Positions 24,533 through 33,224 of a DNA stretch of 64,000 nt are shown one piece after another. Each line of letters opens with the position of its first letter. Position 1 is the first letter of the stretch. The DNA is from Spirosoma linguale DSM 74 (GTDB taxonomy: Bacteria > Bacteroidota > Bacteroidia > Cytophagales > Spirosomataceae): contig CP001769.1 of the NCBI GenBank assembly GCA_000024525.1, positions 7,411,001-7,475,000 of the forward strand. Direction: 5' to 3'. A program made the position numbers and the translations under genes. The notes below the pieces were generated by a model. The model was not told where the DNA came from, did no database searches, and was given only the letters and a program-made list of their open reading frames with translations.

Positions 24533-25918
24533 TTACCGCAAATTCGGGACGGGTAAAACGGGCAGACTTTCGTTGCCATCGTCGCTCACGGCCTGAACCG
24601 CGAAGTAATAGTTGTCTTTCGAATAGGGGAGGGTCATACCGAGTTTGGTGGTGAAGAATTTCTTCTGCCAGAACGGCCAGTAGGTTTCCCGCATCAGTAC
24701 ATAATACCCCTTGACCTTGCCCGTTTGCGGAGCCTGCCAGTATAGAACCGTTGCGTTGGTAAGGTTGCGAACATCGACCGTTACTTTCTGGGGTACTGCC
24801 GGAGCTTTGGCTAGGTTCGCCAGTGTGGCCAGGTTGATGGCGGTGTTTTTGCGGAGGTATTCGAAATCCATGAATTTCGGGTAGTCGCCGTATTCAACGC
24901 CATTCTCGGTGCGTAGATCCTGGTGCTGATGCTCGTAGTTTTCGTTCATCTCGGTCAGACGAACGGCGGCAAAACCGCGCTGTACGTAGGGCGTATGGTC
25001 ACCCCCGCGCAGGTACCGGTCATTGCGGTACACCATCACGACTTCGAGGTTTTCGACGTAGCGCTCACCAACTTCTTTCAGGTAACGGGCCAGGGTGCGG
25101 GCTTTCCCGTCGTTCTCATTGCCAAACTGTCGGATTTGGCCGATACGGCCGGTGGTATCTTTCATCAGATTGCCTGGTAGCCCTTCGCTGAATACCCGAA
25201 TGCGGGTGTTGTCGATGATGCGGGTATCGCTGCTGTTGTTGCTGCCCATGATGTCGTTATTGAGCACCGCTTCGAGGTTCCATTTCTCTTTGATGGCCCT
25301 TTCGGAAAGGTGTTCGGCACCGAGCAAGCCCTGCTCTTCGCCCGTCAACGTAACGAAGATGACCGTGGCCGGGAACGATGATTTGCTCATGACCCGGCAC
25401 AGTTCAATGACGGCAGCCGTTCCCGATCCGTCGTCGTTGGCACCCGGCGCGTCGGATTCGCGGTTCATGACGTTTGTGACGCGGCTGTCCATGTGGCCCT
25501 GTACGATGAAAACGCGGGTGTCGGTAGGGTCGGTACCTTTTAGGGTAGCCATTACATTGCCCATGTTGGCGGGTTTATCCACACGCTTTCCATCGGGCTG
25601 GAGTGTCCAGGTGTCGAGTGTAGCGCTCATGCGCCCACCCGACTGTTTGGCGTACTGGTTGAATTTACCCAGAATCCACTGACGGGCGGCACCGAGGCCT
25701 TTTTTTGCAACGGGGGCGTTGGCATCGGTCGGAACGCTCAGCGTATGGCGGGTGCCGAAACTTACCAGGCCGTTGATGTGGGCTTTCAGGCTATCGGCTG
25801 AAATCTGGCTGACGAGATCCGCGATTTGAGGGTCGCGGTTCATGATTGTTTGTGCGTTGAGTAGGGGAGAAAAAAGGATGAAAGCGATGAAAAGGAGACG
25901 CGACGTATTTGTTTGCAT
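24533..25918 (-). CDS. Secreted M28 family zinc peptidase
   Basis: 461 residues from ATG 25918, which starts a signal peptide (TSRLLFIAFILFSPLLNAQ); a start at 25960 is less likely. M28 metal ligands are visible: IVQGHMDSR (His, with Asp), APGANDDGSGTAAV (bridging Asp) and LTGEEQGLLGAEHL (catalytic and metal Glu), then a later Asp in NNDIMGS and a His in HTPYVQRG. A C-terminal fibronectin-like stretch (about 360-460) ends the protein. Family members are aminopeptidases; with the S9 enzyme it suggests extracytoplasmic peptide degradation. Confidence 0.92.
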   Translation of the reverse strand: MQTNTSRLLFIAFILFSPLLNAQTIMNRDPQIADLVSQISADSLKAHINGLVSFGTRHTLSVPTDANAPVAKKGLGAARQWILGKFNQYAKQSGGRMSATLDTWTLQPDGKRVDKPANMGNVMATLKGTDPTDTRVFIVQGHMDSRVTNVMNRESDAPGANDDGSGTAAVIELCRVMSKSSFPATVIFVTLTGEEQGLLGAEHLSERAIKEKWNLEAVLNNDIMGSNNSSDTRIIDNTRIRVFSEGLPGNLMKDTTGRIGQIRQFGNENDGKARTLARYLKEVGERYVENLEVVMVYRNDRYLRGGDHTPYVQRGFAAVRLTEMNENYEHQHQDLRTENGVEYGDYPKFMDFEYLRKNTAINLATLANLAKAPAVPQKVTVDVRNLTNATVLYWQAPQTGKVKGYYVLMRETYWPFWQKKFFTTKLGMTLPYSKDNYYFAVQAVSDDGNESLPVLPVPNLR

Positions 25919-26080
25919 AAGTTTGCTGATTGAATCAGCGAAACTACTAAAAAAGCGCAAACCAGCCTAGGTTACGCTTTTTAGAATCTCAGAGCCAACG
26001 AATATTTCGAGAAGTATTGTCTGCGCCAAATAATGATAAGTCTTTGCCTGCTGGTTTGACAGAGCAGGATGGCGCTTCTA

Positions 26081-26644
26081 TCAATGCATAACGGGTAAAC
26101 AGCTCTTGACCGACATAAGCCCATAGGCCCGTTTATTCCGGATGGTGTAATTCGCGACCAATTTGCCGTCTTTGTCCCATACCCGCTGAGGACCATCCTG
26201 TTCGCCAAGGGTATACATACTTTCTTCCCGTTTCTTGCCATCCGGAAAAAAGACGAGCTGCGGCCCATCATATTGATCGTGGCGGTAGTGGAACACATAC
26301 CTAGGCTGGCCGTTGGGCCACCACTGTTTATAGAGCCCTTCCTTTTTTCCGTTCACGAATCGGCGTTCCAGCAGTTTCTCGCCCGTATTGTACCAGCCGT
26401 TTGCCAGTCCAGTCTCCCGGCCATCCACGATGGGTAAGCGATAAACGATGAGGCCATCTTTTTCCTTCTCGACCATATAGCCCGAAAATACCTCTCCTTT
26501 GTAGTACCAGCCGCTATCGGTTTTTTGCAGCAGTGGATCATAATTGACAACCTCTACTGCCGGTGGGTTTCGGGAGTTGTTCAGCAAGAGAAACAAACAT
26601 GCACCAAACGAAAGCAGAAGACCGGCGAGCAACCATTTTTTCAT
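26081..26644 (-). CDS. MORN-variant repeat protein (YwqK-like)
   Basis: 187 residues with an N-terminal hydrophobic segment (MKKWLLAGLLLSFGACLFLL) that may be a signal anchor or lipobox. Repeats of the MORN-variant type follow: GWYYKGEVFSGYMVEKEKDG, NGWYNTGEKLLERRFVNGKK, GLYKQWWPNGQPRYVFHY and GPQLVFFPDGKKREES, each about 22 residues. Such proteins are very common in Bacteroidota; the name 'YwqK antitoxin' is often applied, but no toxin is present here. It follows the multicopper oxidase by 26 nt and is likely in its operon. Confidence 0.8.
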   Translation of the reverse strand: MKKWLLAGLLLSFGACLFLLLNNSRNPPAVEVVNYDPLLQKTDSGWYYKGEVFSGYMVEKEKDGLIVYRLPIVDGRETGLANGWYNTGEKLLERRFVNGKKEGLYKQWWPNGQPRYVFHYRHDQYDGPQLVFFPDGKKREESMYTLGEQDGPQRVWDKDGKLVANYTIRNKRAYGLMSVKSCLPVMH

Positions 26645-26670
26645 ACGACGAGCTTAAGAAACAAACAGAT

Positions 26671-28155
26671 TTACTGAACAACCAGAAACTGGCCCATCAT
26701 GCCGCCGTCTTCGTGGTTCGAAAAGTGGCAATGGTACATGAAGGCGTTGGTGCTGCTGGCGAAATCATCAAACTTGGCGATAACCGAAACGCTTTCACCG
26801 ACGGGTACAAAAACAGTGTCTTTCCAGCCCGATTCGTGCGTGCCCACGGCGCCCGAACTTCTCGAAATAATCTTGAACTGGATGTCGTGAATATGGAAGG
26901 AGTGCCCGAAAATGTTGTTGTTGGTAATCGTCCATTTCTCGATGGCATTCAGCTTGATCGTGTGGTTGATCTTCGTTTCGCCGTAGAGGTTGTTGTCGAA
27001 TGAAAAGGCCGTAGCGCCCTGCCCGCCGGTGATGGTGATGGTCCGGCTGTTGGTCACGTCAGCATTTGTCCAGTATGTGTTTGTGGTCAATTTAGCCGGA
27101 AGGGCGGTAATGCCGGTTTGCGTTGTGGCTTTCACGTTAACATGCAGCACTGCAAAGTCCTTGTTGTTCAGCAAACTCCCAAAATCCCCGCTTGTATTCG
27201 GCTCACCACCCGGAAAGCCAAAGGCCTGCCCGGCGTTGTAGGCCATCAGGTCCAGACTTGACCCAACGGCATCGTTGCCGAGGTTGACCAGTATTTCAAC
27301 GCGCTCGCCCACCATCATTTTTACCCGCGTTACGGGCACCGGCGTGTCCAGCAGTCCCCCATCGTTGGTGATAATATAAAATGTTCGGTTGTCGCTGAAG
27401 CCAAGGTTATACCCACGCTCAATTTCGGCGTTGAGAATGCGCAGCCGCACAAATTGCTTGGGCAAACTGACCTGTGCGCTCGATGTGCCGTTGGTCAGCT
27501 GATAATCGCCATAGGCACGGTTCGAGAGGTCGAAGGCGTTGGTCGATGTGTAGTTTCGGCTGGTCAGGATGAGCGGAATATCATCTTCGCCATAGGTGCG
27601 GGGCAGGGCCAGCGCCGATTCAATGGGGTCTTTGATGATGATCAGACCACCGGCTCCGTAGGTCAATTGCTCCTTTGTTTTTTCGTGCAGGTGCGGGTGA
27701 TACCAGTAGGTGCCCGCGTTGTTTTTTACCTCAAACGACGGCGACCAGGTCGTACCGGCATCGATCATCTGGTGGGGGCCACCGTCCATAACGGCCGGAA
27801 TATGGAAACCATGCCAGTGGGTGGTCGTTGCTTCCGCCAGGTTGTTGGTCACGTTCAGCTTCACCAGGTCGCCCTTGTTCATGATCAGGGTGGGCCCCCA
27901 AAATGATGTGTTGTTGTAGCTGTAGGTGTTGGTTGCGGTGCCCGTCCGCAGTTGTTTAGTGGATTTGGCAAGTGTTAGGTTAAAGGTCGTGCCGGTGAGG
28001 GTGGGCGGAATCCAGAGGTCATTATAGGTCGATGTACCCGTAGTGGTTGTGGTACTGGTCGTTCCCGATGGCGTAATACTGGTATCGCTCTGTTTACTAC
28101 AACTGATGACAAACAAGAAGCCCAGAAATACAGTGAGCGTAAGGATTTTTTGCAT
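26671..28155 (-). CDS. Multicopper oxidase lipoprotein
   Basis: 494 residues from ATG 28155; the longer frame to 28287 has no signal logic. Start MQKILTLTVFLGFLFVISC is a lipoprotein signal. All four copper motifs are visible: TTHWHGFHIP near 110, YWYHPHLHEKT near 152, HSFHIHDIQF near 420 and MYHCHFSNHEDGGMM near 478, giving type 1, 2 and 3 copper sites. It belongs to the laccase/CotA/bilirubin-oxidase group and probably oxidises a metal ion or phenolic compound outside the cytoplasm. Neighbours include a cupredoxin-containing protein, so copper chemistry is a theme. Confidence 0.93.
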   Translation of the reverse strand: MQKILTLTVFLGFLFVISCSKQSDTSITPSGTTSTTTTTGTSTYNDLWIPPTLTGTTFNLTLAKSTKQLRTGTATNTYSYNNTSFWGPTLIMNKGDLVKLNVTNNLAEATTTHWHGFHIPAVMDGGPHQMIDAGTTWSPSFEVKNNAGTYWYHPHLHEKTKEQLTYGAGGLIIIKDPIESALALPRTYGEDDIPLILTSRNYTSTNAFDLSNRAYGDYQLTNGTSSAQVSLPKQFVRLRILNAEIERGYNLGFSDNRTFYIITNDGGLLDTPVPVTRVKMMVGERVEILVNLGNDAVGSSLDLMAYNAGQAFGFPGGEPNTSGDFGSLLNNKDFAVLHVNVKATTQTGITALPAKLTTNTYWTNADVTNSRTITITGGQGATAFSFDNNLYGETKINHTIKLNAIEKWTITNNNIFGHSFHIHDIQFKIISRSSGAVGTHESGWKDTVFVPVGESVSVIAKFDDFASSTNAFMYHCHFSNHEDGGMMGQFLVVQ

Positions 28156-28294
28156 GATAGGGCGGTAAAATGAACGGTTGGCTGTAGCCATAAGGCTACC
28201 CATATTCAGATTAGACGACACGACATGCGCATTCCTATGGGTGAGGGGTGAATTTTTGTTGAGGTAGTTAAATACCCCAAATAACATCAGTTCA

Positions 28295-28831
28295 TTAAAA
28301 TCCCAACGAAACTCCCACCCCCGCAGCCAGTTGCCCCGTCAACGGAACAGGGGCCAGAGACATGCCCACGCGGGGTTGACGCAGCAGTTCATTATACCGC
28401 GTAACGGCCTTGTTGATCTGGCCATTACCAATAATCGAAAGCGTTAGCGATGCAGCAATCGAGCCCCCATAAACCGTCCAGTACGTGCCCCCCGTGCGGT
28501 TGCTGCTCAGTAAAATGTAGGCAAGGGGTACTAGGGCCGTCAGGCGGCTGAGGGTCGTTACGGTGCGAAATACCTGAAACCGATGGGATACATCGGGGTC
28601 GTTAAGCTCATAGAACGGTATCTCCAGCGAGTAGGGTGACGAGAGTTTTTTGCCACCGTAAAAGTATATGCTTCCCAGTGACGATGACCCATATGCCCGT
28701 TCAATGGGTAGCAGGTGGGCCGGTATGGGCACGGTCCGGTAATGGGCTGTGTCTTCGTCGCGTCGGCGCTGGGCGTTAACGTTGATCGAAATAGTAAGCA
28801 GTAGTAAAGTGAGTAGGGTAACTGTTCGCAT
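28295..28831 (-). CDS. Uncharacterised exported protein with hydrophobic segments
   Basis: 178 residues with signal peptide MRTVTLLTLLLLTISINVNA. After a hydrophilic region there are two hydrophobic stretches (about 100-112, LTALVPLAYILLS, and 122-137, YGGSIAASLTLSIIGNG). The end (VPLTGQLAAGVGVSLGF) looks like a final membrane beta-strand. I do not recognise a family. It lies between the multicopper oxidase and the propeller-cupredoxin gene on the same strand. Confidence 0.65.
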   Translation of the reverse strand: MRTVTLLTLLLLTISINVNAQRRRDEDTAHYRTVPIPAHLLPIERAYGSSSLGSIYFYGGKKLSSPYSLEIPFYELNDPDVSHRFQVFRTVTTLSRLTALVPLAYILLSSNRTGGTYWTVYGGSIAASLTLSIIGNGQINKAVTRYNELLRQPRVGMSLAPVPLTGQLAAGVGVSLGF

Positions 28832-28930
28832 ATGGATAGAACGAAAAAAAATACCGGTGAGCAGCTATGTCCTGTAAAAATAATGACGCTCCCATAGAAA
28901 GCGTCATTAGATAAGGATAAGCGGCAACTC

Positions 28931-30940
28931 CTACTTTACTACTTTCAGCGTTCCCTGCATCAGCGACGAGTGGCCGGGGAAAGAGCATACGAACTGATAA
29001 TCGCCCGGCTCGGTTGGCGCCTGGAAATAGATCGTCTCGGAGGTTTCGGGCTGTAAAATATTTGTGTGATACAGCACGTTGGGCGTGGCTGGTACGTAGT
29101 TCATCTTCGGGCCGTTTAGGTTCAGCCGAAGGGCAGCATCACCAACGGCATTGGCCGCGCCGGGCTTCGTGATCACGAAGTTGTGCAGCATGTCGTCGTT
29201 GTTGTTAAAGACGAGTTTGATGCGGCTGCCTGCCTTCACTTCCAGTTTATCGGTATCGAATTTTAGACCGGGCTTGGTGCCTACGGTGAGGGTTTGGTCG
29301 GGGCCGTTAGCCCAGTCGGCGGGCATGGCTACCGTCCGTTTGGCATTCACCGATTTCACGTTCTTGCTGGTGGTGGCGGCTGCTTTCTTTTCGGTCGCCA
29401 TCATCTCGGCATGGTCGTGTTTGGCCATGGCAACGGCGCGGGCGGGTAGCGTCAGTTTCTCTCCCGGCGCAATGGCATTGAGCGTATAATAGCCAACTGA
29501 GTGCAGTAGCGGCATACCCGACGCCGACCGGACGCCCTCTGCTTTCACTTCATGAATGTACCCTTCGCGCAGAACGGTGTCGGCCACGATGCGGGCACTC
29601 ATCCCATCAGGAGCCACCACAATACCACGGATGGGCACCGGACGGGCGTTTTCGATGGGGCTTCCGTAGGTTCTGTGGTATTTATAGGTGAAACTGTTCA
29701 GGCTGTAGCTTTCGGCGGTTTTCCGGTCGACGGGGGCGGTGAAGGTCACTTCGAAGCCATCGGGCTTGGAGGTAATGGTCTTCATCTCGAACGGCATTTT
29801 GCCCGTCCACACCAGCCGCTGAATACCATATGGGTCTTTGCCCGTGGCGGCCCAACCCCGGCTTGTCATGCCCACGAACATGGAGCCATCCTGACCCCAA
29901 ACGGTGCGGATAATACCCGACTGAAAGCCTTCGCGGAAGGGGAAACAGGCTCCCTGCCACTCTCCGTTAACTTTTTCAAGCGCCACCCGCATAATTTTGC
30001 TGTGGCCCTGATCGCCCACGAACAGTTGTCCGGCAAACGGCCCAAAAGCACCTTTGGTCGTATCTTCCTTGAAGTCGGAGGTCGATATACCCATCAGCGT
30101 GTGTGGAAACCAGACGGCGGGTACTTTCAGTTCTTTAACGGTTTTCGCTACCTCAAACATGGGTTTGCCCGTGCTGGGTACATCTTCCGGCTTCAGTGAT
30201 AAAGGCGAACCCGGCTCCCCCGACCAGCGCAGACCGGCGGGATTTCCGGCGAAAGCCCCTTTGGTCAGATTCGTCATCCGACCCGAGCCAACCCAGTCGC
30301 CCTGATTTTCGGTGTAGAAAATGCTGCCATCATGCAGAATACCAAATCCGGCGGGTGACCGAAGGCCGGTAGCCCAGGGTGTCATTTCGCCCTTTTCGGT
30401 CAGTTTGAGCATCCAGCCGCGCCATTTGGCCAGACTAGCTCCGTACCCGATCCAGTCGAGGTTGAGGGTAATAATCATGTCGCCGTCGGGCAGCAGCACG
30501 GGGCCGTAGCTGTACTCGTGGTAATTGCCCGACAGGGGCCATTTGTAGAACGAACTGTATTCGTCGGCTACGTCGTCGCCATCGTTATCGACCAGTTTTG
30601 TGACTTCGCCCCGCTGCGTGCAAAGGAAGTACCCTTTTGGGTGCCACATCAAGCCCAGTGGCTCGTGCAAACCCGACGCAAACTTTTTGTAGGTCGGTAC
30701 GCGGCTTCCCTGCATGTATGGGTTGCTGATGATCCAGACCTCGCCCCGGCGGGTACAGGCCGCCAGACGGCCATCGGGCAGCGGAGCCAGACCACCCACT
30801 TCGAGTTTGATCGTTTCCGGAATCGGTAAGGTCACGATTCGGTAATAGTCTTCTTTCGTAGCCGGGCGCTGGGCCAGGGCAGACGAAAGGGGAAAGAAAA
30901 GAGCCAGTAGAAGACCGGGTATGGTCAGTAATTTTTTCAT
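28931..30940 (-). CDS. Beta-propeller protein fused to a C-terminal cupredoxin
   Basis: 669 residues from ATG 30940 (signal peptide MKKLLTIPGLLLALFFPLSS). A frame extension to 31084 overlaps csaA and is rejected. The N-terminal 430 residues form a sorbosone-dehydrogenase-like propeller (GGLAPLPDGRLAACTRRGEV, YGPVLLPDGDMI, LRSPAGFGILHDGSIFYTEN). A middle Ig-like part follows. The last 120 residues are a plastocyanin/azurin-like domain with copper ligands His in MLHNFVIT, Cys and His in FVCSFPGHSSLMQG, and Met. No CXXCH haem motif. Probably an extracytoplasmic oxidoreductase in which the cupredoxin passes electrons; the substrate is unknown. Confidence 0.85.
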   Translation of the reverse strand: MKKLLTIPGLLLALFFPLSSALAQRPATKEDYYRIVTLPIPETIKLEVGGLAPLPDGRLAACTRRGEVWIISNPYMQGSRVPTYKKFASGLHEPLGLMWHPKGYFLCTQRGEVTKLVDNDGDDVADEYSSFYKWPLSGNYHEYSYGPVLLPDGDMIITLNLDWIGYGASLAKWRGWMLKLTEKGEMTPWATGLRSPAGFGILHDGSIFYTENQGDWVGSGRMTNLTKGAFAGNPAGLRWSGEPGSPLSLKPEDVPSTGKPMFEVAKTVKELKVPAVWFPHTLMGISTSDFKEDTTKGAFGPFAGQLFVGDQGHSKIMRVALEKVNGEWQGACFPFREGFQSGIIRTVWGQDGSMFVGMTSRGWAATGKDPYGIQRLVWTGKMPFEMKTITSKPDGFEVTFTAPVDRKTAESYSLNSFTYKYHRTYGSPIENARPVPIRGIVVAPDGMSARIVADTVLREGYIHEVKAEGVRSASGMPLLHSVGYYTLNAIAPGEKLTLPARAVAMAKHDHAEMMATEKKAAATTSKNVKSVNAKRTVAMPADWANGPDQTLTVGTKPGLKFDTDKLEVKAGSRIKLVFNNNDDMLHNFVITKPGAANAVGDAALRLNLNGPKMNYVPATPNVLYHTNILQPETSETIYFQAPTEPGDYQFVCSFPGHSSLMQGTLKVVK

Positions 30941-30993
30941 AGTCTGATTAAGTTCAGGACATATAGAGTAACAGGGCTGAGACGCTACGCCGG

Positions 30994-31332
30994 TCAGGCG
31001 ATTCTCAACCCATTTTCCGTTGGTCGTTCGGTCTGAAGCAGCGTTACGGTACCGTCGTTGTCTACGGCACCCAGCACTAAACATTCGCTCATAAAGGTGG
31101 CAATTTGCTTGGGTGGAAAATTCACCACCGCCACCACCTGCTTCCCAATCAGGTCGTCGGGCTGGTACAGCTTGGTGAGCTGTGCCGACGTCCGTTTGGT
31201 GCCGAGTTCCCCAAAATCAATGGTTAGTTTATAGGCCGGTTTACGCGCCTGCGGAAAGGTCTCCACGGCCAGGACGGTCCCCGTCCGGATCTCTACTTTT
31301 TCGAAGTCGGGCCAGCTTATAGTCTCATTCAT
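30994..31332 (-). CDS. csaA: CsaA, tRNA-binding-domain chaperone
   Basis: 112 residues, full length for CsaA. The single OB-fold tRNA-binding domain shows FEKVEIRTGTVLAVETFPQA near 10-30, ARKPAYKLTIDFGELGTKRT, and GKQVVAVVNFPPKQIATFMS ending with LVLGA. CsaA acts as a chaperone connected with protein export and binds tRNA-like structures. It stands 53 nt upstream of the propeller-cupredoxin gene on the same strand. Confidence 0.92.
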   Translation of the reverse strand: MNETISWPDFEKVEIRTGTVLAVETFPQARKPAYKLTIDFGELGTKRTSAQLTKLYQPDDLIGKQVVAVVNFPPKQIATFMSECLVLGAVDNDGTVTLLQTERPTENGLRIA

Positions 31333-31382
31333 GGGTGTACGTTTCGGCGCAAACTAACGGTAAAACGGAGCGTGTCAATCGG

Positions 31383-33074
31383 TTAAAAAACAATGGAATA
31401 CTGCACGGAGCCAGCCCCGTTTTTCAGGTCGATGGGCAGCAGCAACTCCTGCTTCCCGTTGCTCTGCCGCAGTTTCACTTTGGCTTTGGGGTCGAAGCGA
31501 ATGAAGTAACTGCGGTCATTTATCGCATAAACGCCCTTACTTACTTCCTCAACCGAGGTACCAGCGGCCAGTCGGCAATAGGGTGTACCATCCGGCGAAC
31601 CTTTCAGGCTGAGGGTTCGTACCAATGCATTGCCCTCCGGACGAATGGCATCGGTAACGGTTGAACCCGCCAGCGTATACTCCATCGTGGGCATACCCTG
31701 TTTATCGACCGTCAGGCCTTTGTATTGCAGCACGTTTTCACCGAGGCTATCGGGCCAGGCGGTGGCGTCGTTCGTTAGCACCATCAGGGGTGAATGGGCC
31801 GGTAGCCGGACAGGCACGCCCATTGGGCTTAGCAACTGCGGTTCACCCCGCTCGTACCACATTTCAGTTACGTCGGCAAAATCGCCTTTCCAGGCCTGTA
31901 GCAGCGCCATCTGATTCAGATCGACGGTGTAGTGTACTCCCTCCGGCGATCCTACCGACAGGCTGTGGGTGCGTTTGGTCTTTTCGCCCGGAAGCTGCAC
32001 AAAGGACCGAACAAGCTCGGCTTTTGTGGTTGGCTTAACGCTCACAACTGCAACCGGATCGGGTTCGGGTAATGAGGATAAGGCATGAAGCGGCTGCGGA
32101 CGCGTACCCGCCTGCGAAACGAACAGACCCAAGCCAGGCCGGAACCAGGACCGCGAAAAATAAACCTCTACCGTGTGCGGTCCCGCCGTAAGCGTTGCCG
32201 TCCCGAAATTGGGCTGACCCAGTTCCCGGTGATCGGTCGGGATAACCTCTTTACCGTCGATCCAGACGCCCCCAACGCCACCCCGGTTCAGCTCGAACTG
32301 GTAGTCGCCTGCCTGAAGAGCATTCAGTTTACCCGAGAACAGGATAGAGTACTGGCGAGGCTGTCCATACGACACCTCGTAGGTGAGCAGGGTGGTGGTG
32401 TCCTGCTTCAGGACTTTTTTGCTGCGGGCTTCGTCGCGGGTAGTCACGTAGCCGCCTTCAACGATGGTGTAGCTAACCGGGCTGCTCCACTGCGCTACCG
32501 TTCGGGGCGACATAACCCGGTAGCCTACATTGCGGATGGCTACCGAACCGGTTTTGGCCATGATCGTCAGCGGGCCCAGTTTGGTGTTGTTGAGCGTTTG
32601 GCTTTCACGCACCGTCACGCCGTTGAGAGCCAGCTTTTCGAGCAGAGCAGGCCGGTTGGCGCTGCCGGTTTTGTACCACACATCAACGGTTTGCCACAAA
32701 CCGGGTGCTTTGGTCAGGCGAGCCAGCTCCTGGGTGCTGGCGAAGGAAATAGCCTGCCCTGTGGGTAAGGTCAGGACCAGATCGGCGTTGGCCGATAGCA
32801 GCACATCGAAGTGAAGCCGAAAATCATCGGTGGGTGTCAGCAGCGTTAGTGGTTCGGCGGAACCGGTCAGGATTGTGCTGCCGGGTTGGGTTCGCATGGA
32901 CGTCGCATCGGCCGATGGAGATACTGAACCGACCAACTGCCAGCCAGCGGGCCGCGTCAGTTGAGCCAGCGAGACGGCCGGTAACTCTTTCTGTGCGTAA
33001 AGCGGCAAGGCCAGAAGCCAGCTTAGCAACAGAATTGTACCCTGATGTAAAAAAAATGTAATCCGTTTGGTCAT
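31383..33074 (-). CDS. Secreted PA14-domain protein with 3-keto-disaccharide-hydrolase-like region
   Basis: 563 residues from ATG 33074, with signal peptide (FFLHQGTILLLSWLLALPLY). Residues about 45-195 resemble a DUF1080/LamG-like sandwich (DFRLHFDVLLSANADLVLTL, PGLWQTVDVWY). Residues about 205-330 look like PA14 (YSILFSGKLNALQAGDYQFE, GGVWIDGKEVI, TLTAGPHTVEVYFSR). The last 200 residues are an uncharacterised beta-rich domain. Likely carbohydrate binding or cleavage outside the cytoplasm. It is divergent from the sorbosone-dehydrogenase-like gene at 33225. Confidence 0.75.
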   Translation of the reverse strand: MTKRITFFLHQGTILLLSWLLALPLYAQKELPAVSLAQLTRPAGWQLVGSVSPSADATSMRTQPGSTILTGSAEPLTLLTPTDDFRLHFDVLLSANADLVLTLPTGQAISFASTQELARLTKAPGLWQTVDVWYKTGSANRPALLEKLALNGVTVRESQTLNNTKLGPLTIMAKTGSVAIRNVGYRVMSPRTVAQWSSPVSYTIVEGGYVTTRDEARSKKVLKQDTTTLLTYEVSYGQPRQYSILFSGKLNALQAGDYQFELNRGGVGGVWIDGKEVIPTDHRELGQPNFGTATLTAGPHTVEVYFSRSWFRPGLGLFVSQAGTRPQPLHALSSLPEPDPVAVVSVKPTTKAELVRSFVQLPGEKTKRTHSLSVGSPEGVHYTVDLNQMALLQAWKGDFADVTEMWYERGEPQLLSPMGVPVRLPAHSPLMVLTNDATAWPDSLGENVLQYKGLTVDKQGMPTMEYTLAGSTVTDAIRPEGNALVRTLSLKGSPDGTPYCRLAAGTSVEEVSKGVYAINDRSYFIRFDPKAKVKLRQSNGKQELLLPIDLKNGAGSVQYSIVF

Positions 33075-33112
33075 ATACCTATTCGAGTAGAAATGGCTAC
33101 TATTGTAGTCAT

Positions 33113-33120
33113 CAAAAATA
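33113..33120 (-). promoter_or_regulatory. Possible -7 box for the PA14 gene
   Basis: TATTTTTG on the minus strand matches the Bacteroidota TAnnTTTG element, about 39 nt before the ATG at 33074. No TTG at the expected -33 spacing. Confidence 0.35.
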
Positions 33121-33224
33121 CATAAACAAGCTTGTCTACTGACAGACAACAAAAACTTTTGTCCGCTACCTCCCGTTTACCGGGTGTTATAGCGTGCAAT
33201 GCGTAACCCAAGCAACTTTTAACC

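Noticed and set aside
25981-26298. 105-residue minus frame overlapping the MORN-repeat gene
   Set aside because: Overlaps the YwqK-like gene in another frame and has no features.
30941-31084. N-terminal extension of the propeller-cupredoxin gene
   Set aside because: It overlaps csaA in another frame, and the signal peptide starts at 30940.
32085-32768. 227-residue plus-strand frame in the PA14 gene
   Set aside because: Antisense to a gene with signal peptide and recognisable domains; Arg-rich and featureless.
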